The notes under the pieces are model-generated. The model saw only the letters and a list, made by a program, of their open reading frames with translations. It was not told the DNA's origin and did not search any database. A stretch of 64,000 nucleotides of DNA, taken from positions 62,001 to 126,000 of the forward strand of contig BSBK01008852.1 in assembly GCA_027943335.1 (NCBI GenBank), written 5' to 3'. The translations under genes were made by a program, and so were the position numbers. Shown in pieces: positions 33,625-48,164 of the stretch (the first letter of the stretch is position 1; every line of letters begins with the position of its first letter). This DNA is from Chamaecyparis obtusa (Eukaryota > Streptophyta > Pinopsida > Cupressales > Cupressaceae).

Positions 33625-36600
33625 ATGAACCTAGAACAAAATAATGAGACACTTGCTAGATTGTGGTCTCAGTTCCAAAGAAAAGATGTTGAAAAATGTT
33701 ATTGTCCTTGCAAAAAGTGTAAGGTGTTAAAGAATCAAAGAATTCTAATCAAAATAGCCCAAAGTCATTGTAGGCAATATGGTCACATTGAAGGGGGCAT
33801 GATTTTTCTCGATTGGTGAATGTGGATTTCCAATTGGAGGAACATGGAGGTGTGAATATCCAAGATGACGATAATTCTCCCATGGAAGAAGATGATCCTA
33901 TGGTAGATGACATGATTGAAGATGGTATTTCCATAGCTAATCAAGATGATCATGATGATGGTACTAGCACATCTGATAATGATGATGAAGATGGTCTTGA
34001 TATAGCTATAATTGAGAAGGCATACAAGCCCTTATACCAAGGCTCCCAAACAAATCTTCTCTCCACTATAGTGTTGTTGGTGAACTTCAAGGTTATGAAT
34101 GGTTTATCCAATGTAGCAATGCCACGTATGCTAAGTTATGCCATTTTTGTCATCTTCAATGTTAGCATACCATTACAATTCATTATATTAACAATTCATA
34201 TTTGTTGTTGTAGGTTGATAGGTGAGTTTTTCTTACCACCATCAAACATTTTTCCTCATTTACATACCAAGAATTATATACCATTATGAATCAAATTGGA
34301 ATGCAATATCAGAGAATACATGCATGTCCCAATGATCACATTCTATATCATAAAAAACATGAATTTGCAAAAAAAAAGGTGCCTCACAAGAGTCTTTGGT
34401 ACATTCCCCTTATTCCACGTCTTCAATGATTATTTGGGTGCACTAGCTTGGCACAATTTATGGATTACCATGCACACAATAGAAGTCAAGATGACATTAT
34501 ATGAATACCTACGGATGGCTCTGCATTTAAAGATAGAAAAAATATGGCCACACTTTAAAGAAGAGCCTCGTAATCTCAAGATTTCAGTGGTAGCAGATGG
34601 TGTCAATCCATTTGGAGATATGAGATATACTTACTCAGTGTGGCTTGTTTTTGTTATTAACAATAACATTCCTCCTTGGATGTCCATAAAGAGGGAGAAA
34701 ATAATGTTGTCAATGATTGTACCAGGTATTTTTTTATTTAATAGTTATGTAAATTAATTTATAAACACCGCATCAAGATGGTCATAATAATTATGTAATG
34801 TTTTTGTTCATTCAACTAGGTAAGTACCAAGTTAAAGATGTGAATCTGTATATTGAGCCCCTTATTGATGAGTTTTTGATTTTGTGGAATGGGATCACTA
34901 TGTAAGACATCTCTAGACCAATAGGACAAAGAAAATTTTAATTCCATGCAATGCTTGTATGGACAATACATGATGCCCCTAGGCTAACTCATTTTTGCGG
35001 TATGTTATATATTCATGTTAAGGTCACATATTTTTGGTATGTTATAGTGCTTACACATTATTACTATATGTTTAAGTTGTGCATGATAATTGTACATGAT
35101 CCAATTGTACAATATCTTTTTGGTCTTTAGACAAAGGGTAAATTCTCATGTCCAGTTTATGATCCGAAGATGAAATTTCATCATTCAAGAAGTTTAGGAA
35201 AGCAGGTGTTCGATGAGTTTAGGCACTTTCTCCACAATAATCATAAGTATCAAACTATTGATAAACATCTTTTTAATGGGAAAGAAGATACGACATCAAG
35301 GCCATGGAGAATGACACCTTGTCTATGGAAGTTGGAATACGATAGACTAAATCGCTGAGGTAATGTCATTCCATCTGATGATTTTTTTTTGAAATTTAGA
35401 TTTTGATATTGTCTTTTATTTACTAATGATGTCATTGATGCTTGTGAAGGTTTTCAAGGCATCAATGACCAACTTCTTAGAGGAATAAAAAGTTATCGTA
35501 GTCAATTTAGTAGGTTGTACTACACGAATCTCCCAATTGTGCATTTGTTTGATCCTATGCATATTGGAAAAAATGTAACAGAGACACTATGGGAAATATT
35601 GGATGGAAGGCGTGACAAAGAAAAAATGGCCAAAACTTGTAATGACATTCATGAATCCAATCATGCACTAAAAACTTTTATTGAATCAAATAGCAATGGA
35701 GACCGCATAAACACGAGTGCCCTTCCATGGTTATTAACTGAGCAACAAAGTGATGCATTAAAAGAAGTCATAAAAAAAAAAATTCCAACAGGATTTGCTA
35801 CAAATATAAGCAGTCTTGTACCAAAGGAAGGTGATTTTGGGCCAAGGTTGAAAACACATGATTTTCATACCTTCGTCAAGGTAAGTCATGTTCTCTATTT
35901 ATAATATATTTGTAAAATTTCATGTACATTTTATTGTATTATTTTACAATATATTGAAAACATCATTTTTTAATCATTGCAGTACGTCCTACCTCTATCC
36001 CTCCCAAACCAGTTTGACAAAAGTGTTAAACACGTTATATATGATCTTGGAGAATTCATGAGGTTAGAAGTGTTATTATATTTATGACTTTCTTTACTTT
36101 TTATGTAATTTATTGTATATTTTTATCTAAAATCTTGTTTATATGTTCTTGCGAGTTGAATCTCTTTCAAGTGGTTATCATCTAAAGAAATTGATAAAAA
36201 AGATATAAAATATTGGAAGAGAAACATTCCCCAGCTTATGTGTGAAATGCAAAAGTGTCTACCTCCAACTTTTTTCAATGCTCAAGAACACTACCTCATA
36301 CATCTAGTTCAGGAGATTGAATTGTATGGACCTGTAAAAACTAGGTCAATGTGGATGGTTGAGAGACACTTGAAATTTATGAAGGGCTCGGTTCAACAAA
36401 GAGCACATCTTGAGGGTTCTATGGTGGAGGGATATATGGTTTACCAGACCATGGTGTATATTAGTGAATATCTTCCCAAGTTTGCAAAAAATATTCATGT
36501 AGATCGCATTTGGGATCCCAACTCTATTAACAAATTTGAAGGGGAGTACTTGATGAGGAAAGGTAAATTGAGGAAAGTGAAAGATAATTATATGATGTTA

Positions 36601-37581
36601 TTGTAGTTTATTAATTCTTATAGATCTTCAATATAAGTTGTTTCTAAGAGGTCTATTTGTTTTCTTTACAGTTGGTCGTGAGTGGGATGCACTACATTTG
36701 TATATTACAAACAATCTTGATTGGATGATGGTATGGATTCAAAAATCTCAAAAAAATAGTTTCTCATTAACATGGGATGGTGTTGCATCATTGGTTAAAG
36801 AAGCTTATCATAATGGAGATCCCAATGTTACACTAATGATAGTTGATCTAGCATATGGTTTAAAAGGTAGAAAGGTATGTATAAGTTTACTAACCATGAC
36901 CCATAAGCTTAATATCAACTCACAGATCGATGCAAATGATCTTGACATGTTTGAATAATTGCATATCAAACACCACAAAGCTATGTACTACCATGGCCCT
37001 AAATTTCGCATTAAAAAGTTAGACGACATGAAGAAAAATTATGATTTTAGGATAAGTGTAGTCTTCAAGGTCACTAATATTTCATCCATAAATGACATAC
37101 ATCCTCAACAATCTAAAAATTGATACTATGACATTTTGGATGATATACTTGAGTGCGACTTTAATTCATTCAAATTGGTTCTATTTGTCATCAAATGGTA
37201 TAGGCTATGGCTAAATCAAAATGATCTTGATAGGATTGTTATTAAACATGATAGTAGATTTACAATGATTAATACAAGGTCATTTGAGCTAGTTGGAGAT
37301 GAGCCCTATGTTCTTCTAAGCCAATGTGAGAGTGTTTTATTTTATCATTCCACATAAACTGGGCTGGTCATTTGTTGTTAGACATGATCCAAGAGAAAGG
37401 CCAGTATAGTATAATGTGATGAAAGAAGAAGATACTGAAGAATTAAAAGATGATCACAGATGACTATTACACAATAAAGAAGAAGAAGAAGAAGAAAATG
37501 ATGATGATTCTGGTGATGCTGATGATGGTCATGATGATGATAGTCATGATGATGGTGATGATGATGATGATGATAGTAGTC

Positions 37582-37613
<32 letters not shown>

Positions 37614-37651
37614 AGTCATGATGATGACATGGATGAGGAGGATGATGAATA
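33625..37651 (+). pseudogene. CACTA-B TNP2-type transposase
   Basis: Start ATG at 33625. Parts: transposase-associated zinc domain (CYCPCKKC, then HCRQYGHIEGG), Transposase_21 core at 34280-35570 (MQYQRIHACPNDHILYHKKH, ADGVNPFGDMRYTYSVW with Asp, IMLSMIVPG, then after an intron IEPLIDEFLILWNGI, and VHLFDPMHIGKNVTETL with Asp), DUF4218 at 36238-36450 (LPPTFFNAQEHYLIHLVQEI, RSMWMVERHLKFMKGSVQQR), the linker GREWDALHLYI at 36675, DUF4216-like at 36960-37350 (YYDILDDILECDFNSFKL) and an acidic tail. Introns with GT..AG borders are seen near 34724-34820 and 35881-35980. Stops at 33817, 34905 and near 37120 show decay. It is diverged from the CACTA-A transposase. Confidence 0.9.
37480..37651 (+). 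repeat. GAAGAA / GATGAT low-complexity tract, acidic tail of transposase
   Basis: A run of GAAGAA then GATGAT with interspersed AGTCAT codes in the transposase frame for about 55 residues of Glu, then Asp broken by Ser-His pairs. Other frames give His-rich or Met/Ile-rich frames that are artefacts of the same repeat. Confidence 0.85.
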
Positions 37652-37973
37652 ACATGACCAATGAAATGTATGTCAAGGTATGATAAATGCCACGTATGAG
37701 GTATTGATTTATTCATAGAAATTTGAATTAAGTTATTATGTGTTGAACTCTATAGTCATGGAGTATATTTTGAATCATATAAATTTTATTTTCTATGTAA
37801 TTTTTAGCTTACATATCATGTAATTTTTGGCTAACTTAAGATAAATGATTTACATATGCAGGAAATTTAACGCCTTTAACATGGATCGACGTGTATAATT
37901 TATTAATTGGTTTCCTTCTCTTTAGTTAGCAAAATATATAGATCCTACTATGTCTCTCATTTGATGGATTGTA
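37652..37973. other. Short spacer before the SET-like ORF
   Basis: AT-rich, ends in a TTGTAG splice-acceptor-like sequence at 37973. Nothing coding was seen. Confidence 0.5.
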
Positions 37974-38754
37974 GGTATCACCAAATAGGTATTTGTCTGA
38001 TCTGTCTTCCTCAAGTGAGGAAAATGTGGGAATAGAAGACAAAAGTGAGACATCTAGTAGGTCTAAAATAGGGAGATCAACTAGAGGTCAAAATATTAGA
38101 AGAAAATTTGATAAATGAATGCAATTTTTCCTTGCTAAGGGTGGATCATGTTCTTATGATAATGAGACCAAAGGTGACATGAAGGATCCTTTAAGGTACA
38201 CACATCTTTAGAAAGAATGGGTACCCAAGGAACTACCTCTAGTTAATACTAATTTTTCTATTAACAAAAGGATATATCACATAGCTCCATCTTCATTACA
38301 TGGTTTGGACTTATTTTCCATGGATGGCATAAAGGTTAGTTTTAATCAAGTTGTTGATTTGATGGAGTATGTAGGACCTTGTTACAATTACAAGAATTGG
38401 ATGCAGATTGTGCAATATAAAAAAAGTATGCGTAGGTATGCATTGTCAGCAAATTATATACAATGCAAAGAAAATGGTCAAACTAAAAGCCTTGCTATGT
38501 ATATTGATGGAAGGTCAAAAGCAACATGGAATATTGTAGGTTTTATAAATAGTTCTCGACCTATGTCAACTAATAAGGGGCCAAATTGTATATTCGAGGC
38601 ACGCAATGGATATCGTGTATTTGTATGTGTGATAAAATCAATAAATGCAGGGGAAGAGCTTCTAATAGATTACAATTTAAATCATGTAGATACAAAAAAA
38701 TTCCCTATCATGGGACTAGTAAGTATAACATTTAAACCAATTTCCTCCAATTAA
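37974..38754 (+). pseudogene. SET-domain-like ORF inside CACTA-B
   Basis: One frame runs from a splice-acceptor-like site at 37973 to the stop at 38754, with two in-frame stops (about 38118 and 38210). The first part is Ser/Arg-rich (YLSDLSSSSEENVGIEDKSE). The second part has the SET fold signature: APSSLHGLDLFSMDGI at the start (GLDLF for the usual GxGLF), VDLMEYVGPCYNY, YIDGRSKATWNIVGFINSSR (the RFINHS motif with His to Ser), GPNCIFEARNGY and KSINAGEELLIDYNLNHVD. SET enzymes methylate lysines on histones and other proteins. The changed cofactor-binding residues mean activity cannot be assumed. It lies between transposase and accessory ORF on the same strand. It could be a captured host exon or an old CACTA module; this copy is broken. 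Confidence 0.75.
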
Positions 38755-38808
38755 TATTGACTCCAATCACTTCTAATTGCTAAGAATTAGTAATCTTTGT
38801 CACATGAC

Positions 38809-41448
38809 GACATGGATATTCCACCTCAAAATACAGGCGGGGATGTTCCTCAAAGTACACATTCTTCAGCAAAGGTAAACATTAATTAGTGTAATTCTAC
38901 AAATTTTATAGAAACAAATGCCATATTATTATGTTCTTTTCTTTATGGCTTTGGAGTTATTTTGATAGAATTTTACTGATATTGATGTCACAACTTGATA
39001 CTTATTGATAGAGAAAAGAAAAAGAGGCAGCAGATCTATTTCGATCTGAAGTTGACGCAGCATTTAGAGATGACGTAGAATCTAAATCTAACCATGTATT
39101 TGTGGCTACTCAAATAAAAACTAAATATGGTAATGAAATTCTTAACCTTCTAATGGAAGAAAATGAAACTGAGGAGTCAAAGGAACTCGAAGAAGAATTG
39201 ATACATAGAGTAAATTCTATTGATGTAAGCAGTAATTAATCTTAAGCAATAATTAAAGTTGAATAGATGTCTATATTTTATACTATCTTATGGATCATGA
39301 TCTAAAATATGATGTGTTCTTCGTACATAATTTTTGGACACATGTGAAATGTCATCAAGATGGTGAGGGTTGTAGCGCCGCACAACCTTCATGTAACTAA
39401 TCCCTAAACCTTTAACCATTGATTTAACCTTTGTATGCATTATTGACTCAAATTATGTTTGGGATGCTTCTAGTACCCCATTTAATCTTTATCCATTGCA
39501 AAGGTCTTTGCTAACAATGTATTCTACAGCTCATGATGAAGTGTAGACACCTCCTTTGGTTAACATTCCACATTTGATGACTGCATTGTCTGCAACAAGC
39601 TGCTTGCAGACATCTTCCTCTATACCATCTACAACTAGTAAAACCTTATTTTTCTATATTTTGTTATGTGCTAATCATGAATTGATTATTTTTCTTGTGT
39701 GAATTTTATACACTGTATGGACCTATTTTGTGTACTAATAGATACACCTACACCTGGTACAAGAACATATCAGACCAATACTAGTGAAGATCAACCATTT
39801 CCTGGATCAACCCATGTTACTAGTACTGGTTCGTTTGCGGGCACATTATTGATGAAAAAGAAAAATATGGTTCCGTTAAAAGTACCAAAGCTTCCAGGTG
39901 GTCTAAAATTGTTATTATTTATAGTGTAATTGTAGTTTACTTATACATAACTCATTTTGGAATGATAATCCCATGCTATTTTTGTAGGAAATGATGTTTT
40001 TTTATGAACATCTTTTTGAAATGACATTGAAGCTATTTGGGCCCACCATACGTAAAAGGTGCATAACTTCATAATATTGGTACAGTATTTTTCTTATCTT
40101 CCATTTATTGTACTATATTAAAGTTATGATATCTAACAATTTTGTTTTTTCAAAAAGGGTGGAATGATCAGGATGCTGACTTAAAAAATCAGCTCATTAA
40201 ATCTTTAGAGGACCTCTTTTGAATTAAAAGTTTTGACAGAGGCAAGAATCTTACAAGAGCAAGAAAACATTTAAAGACTGCGAGGGACCAATATAGAAGG
40301 GCTCTAAAGGATAACCCAAATTATGAGTGTCTTCATATGATTCCACCAATGGAGTGGAATGAAATAATGGACGATGCAAAAGAGAAAAGGTTAAAGGGTA
40401 GTGGAATTCAACCAGAAGATGACAAAAGAAGGTATGTCGTGATAGTATTAAGTAGAATGTAATCATACACTAATTAGTGATCTTTGTAAATATATAATCT
40501 AACATGTTTCAAACTTTTCATAGACTACAAGACACATCAAAAGCCACACAAGCGAGATTAACAAAGGTTGGCCAACACAAACTTGGATCTGGTGGCTATA
40601 TGAAACTTCACTCTCGACTTGTAAGTAGAAGCATTGGAATTTCATATCAAATTTTTATATATAAGGTTGCAAAAAATTCTATTTAATCAAATCATACATG
40701 TAAAATTCACAATATTAAACAAAACATATAGGGCACAAAATTCAATGTAGAGCCCATAGATGAAGACAAGAGAATAGCCTTGAAGGAAGGCTATGCAGTC
40801 ATGGCTGCACGCCTATGCCAAGAATACCAAAGTGATAACAAAGAATCTGATACACCAGATGAGACACAGGTAAATTGGTCAAATGAAAAGTAAATCAAAA
40901 TGAATAGTTAATTTTGAACATAAATTGACTATTTCATGATAACAATGTGCATGACATTTCACTACAACCTTAAAATCCTACCACATAACCTAGGCGTGAT
41001 GAAGGCCATGATGTGCATCACAGTGTTGGAGGTATTACTTTTCTATTGGAAATAAATTACGTAATTATTAATAGAATTTAACATCTTTAATTGCAATTGG
41101 CCGTGTAACCTTTTTTCGAATATTTTAGAGCATGATAAGCATGCCGAGGTGGTGGAAGATCAAAATGTTATTGTACATGATGATGTGACATTGTCAGGTA
41201 AAGAAAAATGCATGTTATGTTCTACTAGTTAATGAAATACATGTAACAGTAAAAAAAAGTATGTGAATTTAACCCATTTACGTGTTATTGTAGCAGACCC
41301 CCCTTTAGTACAGTGGCATCATCCTCCTCGAGACATGAGGAAGCATCATAATTTGAGATCACAACCACAAGAGGAGGAAGATAATATTGATGGTCCTGTC
41401 AGCCATTATCTAAATAAGAAATCTAAGAAAAACCTAAAAAAGAAATGA
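38809..41448 (+). pseudogene. CACTA-B second ORF (Ptta/En-Spm-type accessory protein), multi-exon
   Basis: Exons read in one direction with GT..AG borders: 38809-38874 (MDIPPQNTGGDVPQSTHSSA), 39011-39238 (KEKEAADLFRSEVDAAFRDD), 39742-39896 (TPTPGTRTYQTNTSEDQPF), 39988-40055 (one extra T shifts frame), 40157-40431 (GWNDQDADLKNQLIKSLEDL, DQYRRALKDN, PPMEWNEIMDDAKEKRLKGS), 40524-40620 (QHKLGSGGYMKLHSRL), 40732-40869, 41134-41198 and 41293-41448, ending in a lysine-rich likely nuclear signal (NKKSKKNLKKK). The QHKLGSGGY motif corresponds to the HTxGSKS block of En/Spm accessory proteins. CACTA-C has the same exons with fewer breaks in places. Confidence 0.8.
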
Positions 41449-42261
41449 TTTCTTAAATATGCTCTTTGATAAAAACTTGTTTGATTAACTTTGTTGGATA
41501 ATAAAAGAACATTGTTTTAAGAAATTATCTATGAATTTTGTGTATTAATATTGAATTATATGTCATGTTAATGAATATTGTTATGTGTTAATGAATTCTT
41601 GATTAGTGTTGCATATTAATGAATGCTATATCATATTAATGAATGTTATGTGATTGTATTGATTGAATGTTATAGTTCATAAATGGATGAATGAAGTGTG
41701 TAATTAGATGTTAATGGGGAATTTAGATTGATGTTAGGGGGAGGGGGGGTGAGGCTAGATGAGATTCCACCTTGAAGTGGTTGGCCTTGTTAAGTAGATA
41801 ATATTAAATTATTCTCGAAACCAAGTGAAGCTCAAACTAACACGTCTTCATTTTTTAATCATTTTCATTCGTTCTAGGTCTTTTCTCATGAGTGCATTTT
41901 GAATGTGTCATTTTCAGGAAACTATCAAATAAAAAACTAGAAGGGCCAATAGTCAACTTCTCATTGTCATTGTCTGGCATGATTCGGCTTCATTTTGTGT
42001 AAGTATTCTCGTATTGAATTCGTGAACATATCTTGGCCTAATGTGGATTATTTCATTGGTTTGTGTTTTTGAGTAGGTGAAGTGTTAAATTAGATATCAG
42101 TTGGATCTATAAGTAGCATAGATATTCTATAGCTAATAGCCCTATGTGCTCAAAAATCAGTTGTTTTAGTGCTACAATTGTAGATGATTGTATGCATGAA
42201 TTCAATGACAAGAAATGAACATTTAGGCTCTATGATAATTCTTGTCATCCTTATATGGCAG
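41449..42261. other. AT-rich spacer after the accessory ORF
   Basis: Holds degenerate TTAATGAATNTT repeats (41560-41660), a G-run (41737-41753) and AATAAAA at about 41500, a possible polyadenylation signal for the accessory transcript. The matching stretch in CACTA-C is 50036-50886. Confidence 0.6.
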
Positions 42262-42334
42262 GAAAATGAATCCAAGAAGGAAGCTTTCAATAAATATTTG
42301 GGGTCAAGCGGCGTGCTTGATACTCTCACTAAAG
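42262..42334 (+). pseudogene. Captured MYCBP-like exon
   Basis: Between a GGCAG acceptor and an AAAG|GT donor the exon reads ENESKKEAFNKYLGSSGV and LDTLTK. This matches the highly conserved N-terminal helix of plant and animal c-Myc-binding protein (AMY-1/MYCBP) homologs. One exon only; the next exon of the family (VLVALYEE..) is absent. It is in transposon-sense orientation and just ahead of the HIR exons. CACTA-C has the same exon at 50887-50959. Confidence 0.82.
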
Positions 42335-42654
42335 GTCTGCGACAGTTCTTCTTATATGATGAAATACTGAATCTAGAAAATTAATTTGTGAATTTGCATC
42401 TATTTGTGAGATAATATATTAATATTGGCAGTTCCTCTTATATGATGAAATGCTGAAATTAGAAAATTAGTTTGTGAATTTGCATCCATTATTTTTGGAT
42501 GCCTGAATGTTATGTTTGCCTTGTGAGGATTCAAATTAATTTGATTGATATGATCTTCGAAATGGTGTAGTAGTCTTTTAGATTAATGTGATTTGTATTA
42601 TCATATAATATCTTTGCTCTTATAAACTACCTTTTTTCCATGTATGATTTATAG

Positions 42655-43318
42655 TTATTTGTTCCAGTGTTCCAAAGATGAATCTGGACGATATCTTTGA
42701 GCAAAAGAATGAGGTTGCTAAAGCTATTGAAGAAATTAAAAAGGTTGATATATTCATATCAGTTTCATTAATTTATTGATGTGTATTGTCAGTTGATTAC
42801 TGTAAAATATATATTAAATATCAAACAAGATGAAATTTGAATGTAGTATGATTCAATCATTTATTTCTATACTTACAGGCTATGTCAAACTACAGATATG
42901 AGATAGTTCAAACACTTATTGTGGATATGGAGGCTGATGTGCATGTCAAGAAAGCAATGAATGAAATAAATGTAGGCAAGACTTTTACATCCAATACTAA
43001 ATGTTCTTTTTAACATGATATTGTTAGAGATTGCTAGCATATACTTTTGCATTTTGTAAATGGGTTTATGGTATTCATTTATTTAGGAAAAACCTAACTC
43101 ATTATCCTCAACTTTGTTCATATTTTTGTTCTATATCTGTTTAGTTTATTTACCCAAAATTTCTCTCAATTTCACCATCATTCATTTCATTCTTTTATAT
43201 TAGCTGCAAGAATGAGGGTGGCAACACAAGAAAAAGTAGAGGTAGAGAAAATTTTACAAATCAAGAGAGCAGAAGCCTTCCTTATTTTATTTGTCAATAT
43301 GCATCAACAATTCCTTTA
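42655..43318 (+). pseudogene. Captured HIR (hypersensitive-induced reaction, band-7/SPFH) exons
   Basis: Three exons with introns kept: 42655-42744 (SSVPKMNLDDIFEQKNEVAK, AIEEIKK), 42879-42972 ([31 protein letters not shown]) and 43204-43279 (ARMRVATQEKVEVEKILQIK, RAEA), after which the reading leaves the family and stops at 43318. HIR proteins are plant membrane-associated prohibitin/stomatin relatives linked to immune signalling. The Arg-rich band-7 C-end is missing. Splice borders are good, so splicing from an upstream exon is possible. The same exons lie in CACTA-C. Confidence 0.92.
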
Positions 43319-43394
43319 AAATTATATATGTATATTTTATAGATTTGTATATTTATAATTTTAAAAGTTGTATGTAATATATATCGGGTCTATT

Positions 43395-43990
<596 letters not shown>

Positions 43991-44069
43991 ACTAGAGATA
44001 AATAGATACTCCATCAAGAAACATAAAGATTAATAAATGTTTTCAAAATCCAAGAACTATTTAACATTA

Positions 44070-45276
<1,207 letters not shown>

Positions 45277-45301
45277 AAAAATGGTGCAAAATGTATTAGT
45301 G
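45277..45301 (-). repeat. CACTA-B right terminal inverted repeat
   Basis: Ends ...CAAAATGTATTAGTG at 45301, followed by TCC (45302-45304), the second copy of the target-site duplication. One mismatch to the left repeat. Confidence 0.95.
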
Positions 45302-46730
45302 TCCCCATGATATCCCAGAATTCTTGAAAGAAGGCTAGGGGGAAACCATTAGGACCTAGGGCTTTGTATGCTCCCATAGAGAGGACCACATTCTTGACCT
45401 CCTCATTAGTTACACATTTTGTGAGTTGGTCATTATCACTGTGAGTTATAGCACTTTGGATGTGGTCTAGGAGTTGATTTTGGGTGCTATTCAGGCACAT
45501 TTGTTCCTCATTTGAGTACAATTCCTTAAAATAATTTGCCACTACTTGATTGATTTTTTCCTTCTCTGTAACTTCATTCCATCCCTCATCCCTAATACCA
45601 ATAATGGTATTTCTTCTTTTATGGTTGCTGGAAGACTTGTGGAAGAAAGCCATGTTCCTGTCCCCTTCAACAAGCCATTGGATTTTGGATTGTTGCTTCC
45701 AATAGATTTCCTCTTTTTTTCCTGCTATTTGCATCGAGTCAACTCCTCTTACACCTGTATCTAGGGTGGGGGGCTTCTAGTAGCCAATTGGGCCTGGAGG
45801 GACCCTAAAGTTTCAGTCAACTCCTTTTTCTCTTTTCAGAAATCATGAAAGTTATGTTTGCTCCAACCTTTAACCTCTCTTCTAATAATTTCCAGCTTTT
45901 GGGAAATTCTGAACATAGTAGTGCCTTTGATGTTAGTGGCCCACCATAATTTCACTTGATCTCTAAAGGACGGGTGAGAGCACCACATGATTTTGAATCT
46001 GAAGGGGGCTGAGCAAAACATAGGGGAGTCATGCCAACGAAGGAGGAGGGGGTTATGATCAGAGGTGGTTTTAGGGAGGGAGGTCAGGGTTGAATTCAAG
46101 TATAGGTCCCACAAAGAGGTGGCAAGCAAATGGTCAAGCCACACCTAGATGAGATGGGGTCCCTTCCTATTGTTGGTCCAAGTGAAGGGGTTTCCTTTTA
46201 GAGTAATGTCCAGAAGACTGATGGAAGAAATAAAGTCTGCCAGGTCCCCCATACTATCAGAGTAATCCATTAATCCACCACATTTTTCTGATGGGTAGAG
46301 AGGGATGTTGAAGTCACCGACCAATAAGTAATTAGAAACAGTGTCCTGATCTATCTAGAGGGATAGATCAGTCCAAAGGGAGGCCTTGCCAGACTGGGTG
46401 TTAGGGGCATAATTATTAAAAGTGATCCACTCAAGTCCATTTTTCCTGAAAGTAACAACAAGGAAGTTTAGAGAGGATGTAAGTTGATAGCTAGTGACCT
46501 TATTAGGGTTCCAAAGTGTAGCAATTCCACCAGAAGCACCTGTAACTTTTGAGTAAAGAAACGTAACACCCGGCCAGAGATTGGAAGCCAGGGTGGCAAA
46601 ATTAATAGCAGACATCTTAACTTCTTGGATGAGCAAGATATCCAACTTATGATAAAAAAATGTAGTATTTAACAACACTTTGTTTAAGGGAGTTGTTTCA
46701 ACCCCTAACATTCCAAGAAAGATAAATCAT
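45302..46730 (-). pseudogene. LINE-B ORF2, endonuclease and RT N-terminal part
   Basis: The likely start is the ATG at 46730-46728 (MIYLSWNVRG, stop, NNSLKQ). Endonuclease landmarks: ILLIQEVKM (catalytic Glu), GASGGIATLWNPN, WITFNNYAPN; GDFNIPLYPSEK-like bases at about 46320-46290 and the TSDHNPLLLRW motif (DH pair) in 46144-45836. The RT lead-in is 45734-45305 (WLVEGDRNMAFFHKSSSNHK, GAYKALGPNGFPLAFFQEFW). Reading stops being LINE at 45304 and resumes at 27287. Confidence 0.9.
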
Positions 46731-46749
46731 TTCTTACTTTTAAAACTAG

Positions 46750-48164
46750 ATTCCAAGGTTTGTTGCTTACCTGTTGCAACATCCCTTGTAGTCCCTCTTG
46801 ATCTCCTTGCTCAATCTGATGGCCTTCCCCTAGGTGTTTCCATTCCCACATCATCCTTCTTGGGCTTGGTTTTCTTTCTCTATGTTTTCCATTCCCCATC
46901 ATCTTCCCCCACACCATAGTCAGCATCCAGGGAGCTGGAAGAGTTCTTCTCTAGTTGTGGGGAAGGTTTTGGATCAAATTTTGGGGATTTTAGCTCAAGA
47001 GAAACCATAATGGTAGGTTGTTCCACCTTAGTATGGCTAATCTCACTCCTCTCCAGGGGGGTCACAAGGGGGTTCTTCAATGGCTCCACCACTGTTAGGG
47101 GGTTGGGTTCCTCTTTAGGTAGAGATTCCAGAGAGCTAAGTATAGAGTGCACCACTTCGTTCACCAGAGGGGGAAAAATCTCACCTTCTTCTAGCACCTA
47201 GTTTTCCCATGTTGGGTTTTCCATCTCATTAGCCACCAGGGGTGGGCAAGTCTTCTCCTTTTCCTCTTCTTTTGTCAAGGGTGGAACTTCAACTGTTCCT
47301 TTATCCTTATTCCCTTTTTTGGTTCCCGATTGGGAGGTCTTGCAAGTGTCACTAGAGTGACCTCTGTTATCACATTTTTGGTAGAAGAGGGTAGCATTTT
47401 CATACACCAGCGCTTGGGACCATCTGCCTAGTTTGGATTTCAAAATGGAAAATTTGGGTAGATTTTTGTTCAGGGTGACATTCACACAGAACCTAGTGAA
47501 AACTAGCCTAGATTTAGACCAGGTTACCTAGTCAGTAGTGATAAACGTGCCGAAGGAGTCACCTATCCATCAAAACACTTTCTCATCCCAATATTCTAAT
47601 GGGAGGCCAAGGAGCTGGATCCAAACCAGGGCAATTTTGGTTAGTTCTGTTGCTAGGTTGAACTTGAGTTTCCATTTTGCAAGGGCTAGGAAGTGCTTCC
47701 CATAGACCCACTACCCCGACAGAACAAAAGCTATATCCTCCAAAGTGGTGAACTTAAATAGAAATAGCCCACCTGACATAGTAGATATAAGGACAGATCC
47801 TTTGATCTTCCACTGGTTAGACACCCATTTTCTAAACATTTTGATGGTAGGTTGAAATTTAAAGAATTGGCCTACCAGGGCCAACAAGAAATCTGCCATT
47901 GTTCTATTCACCATAGAATCTAGAAGCAAAAGTTTAGCACCTTCCTTAGTCTGAATGAAGTACACCAGGAGAGCCTCTAGAGATTGTTGGGCTTCACCAA
48001 TAAGGGCCCCCTTCCAGTTGGATTTTGGGGGTGAAAAGGGGCTTCCACCATTGACTCAACTTTGGGACCATGATAGAGGTATTCATGGGATCAGCATGGG
48101 GTCCATCGAGACCAACAGGGGGACCTGCCAGGGGGGAAGATTCTCCCCTAGGGGAGGTGGGCAT
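46750..48164 (-). pseudogene. LINE-B ORF1: DUF4283-type domain and defective zinc knuckle
   Basis: A Pro/Ser-rich N-end (MPTSPRGESSPLAGPP, start near 48164) is followed by the DUF4283-type core at 47965-47600 (MVNRTMADFLLALVGQFFKF, KWVSNQWKIKGSVLISTMSG, FKFTTLEDIAFVLSG, WIQLLGLPLEYWDEKVF). The knuckle in 47485-47198 reads FYQKCDNRGHSSDTCK, so the first Cys of CCHC is now Tyr. A Ser/Glu/Pro-rich tail ends near 46750. An ATG further upstream at 48239 lies in target-site sequence and is not LINE. Stops interrupt it. Confidence 0.82.

Noticed and set aside
37378..37716. His-rich, Met-rich and Ile-rich frames on both strands
   Set aside because: Shadow frames of the GATGAT tract that codes for the acidic transposase tail.
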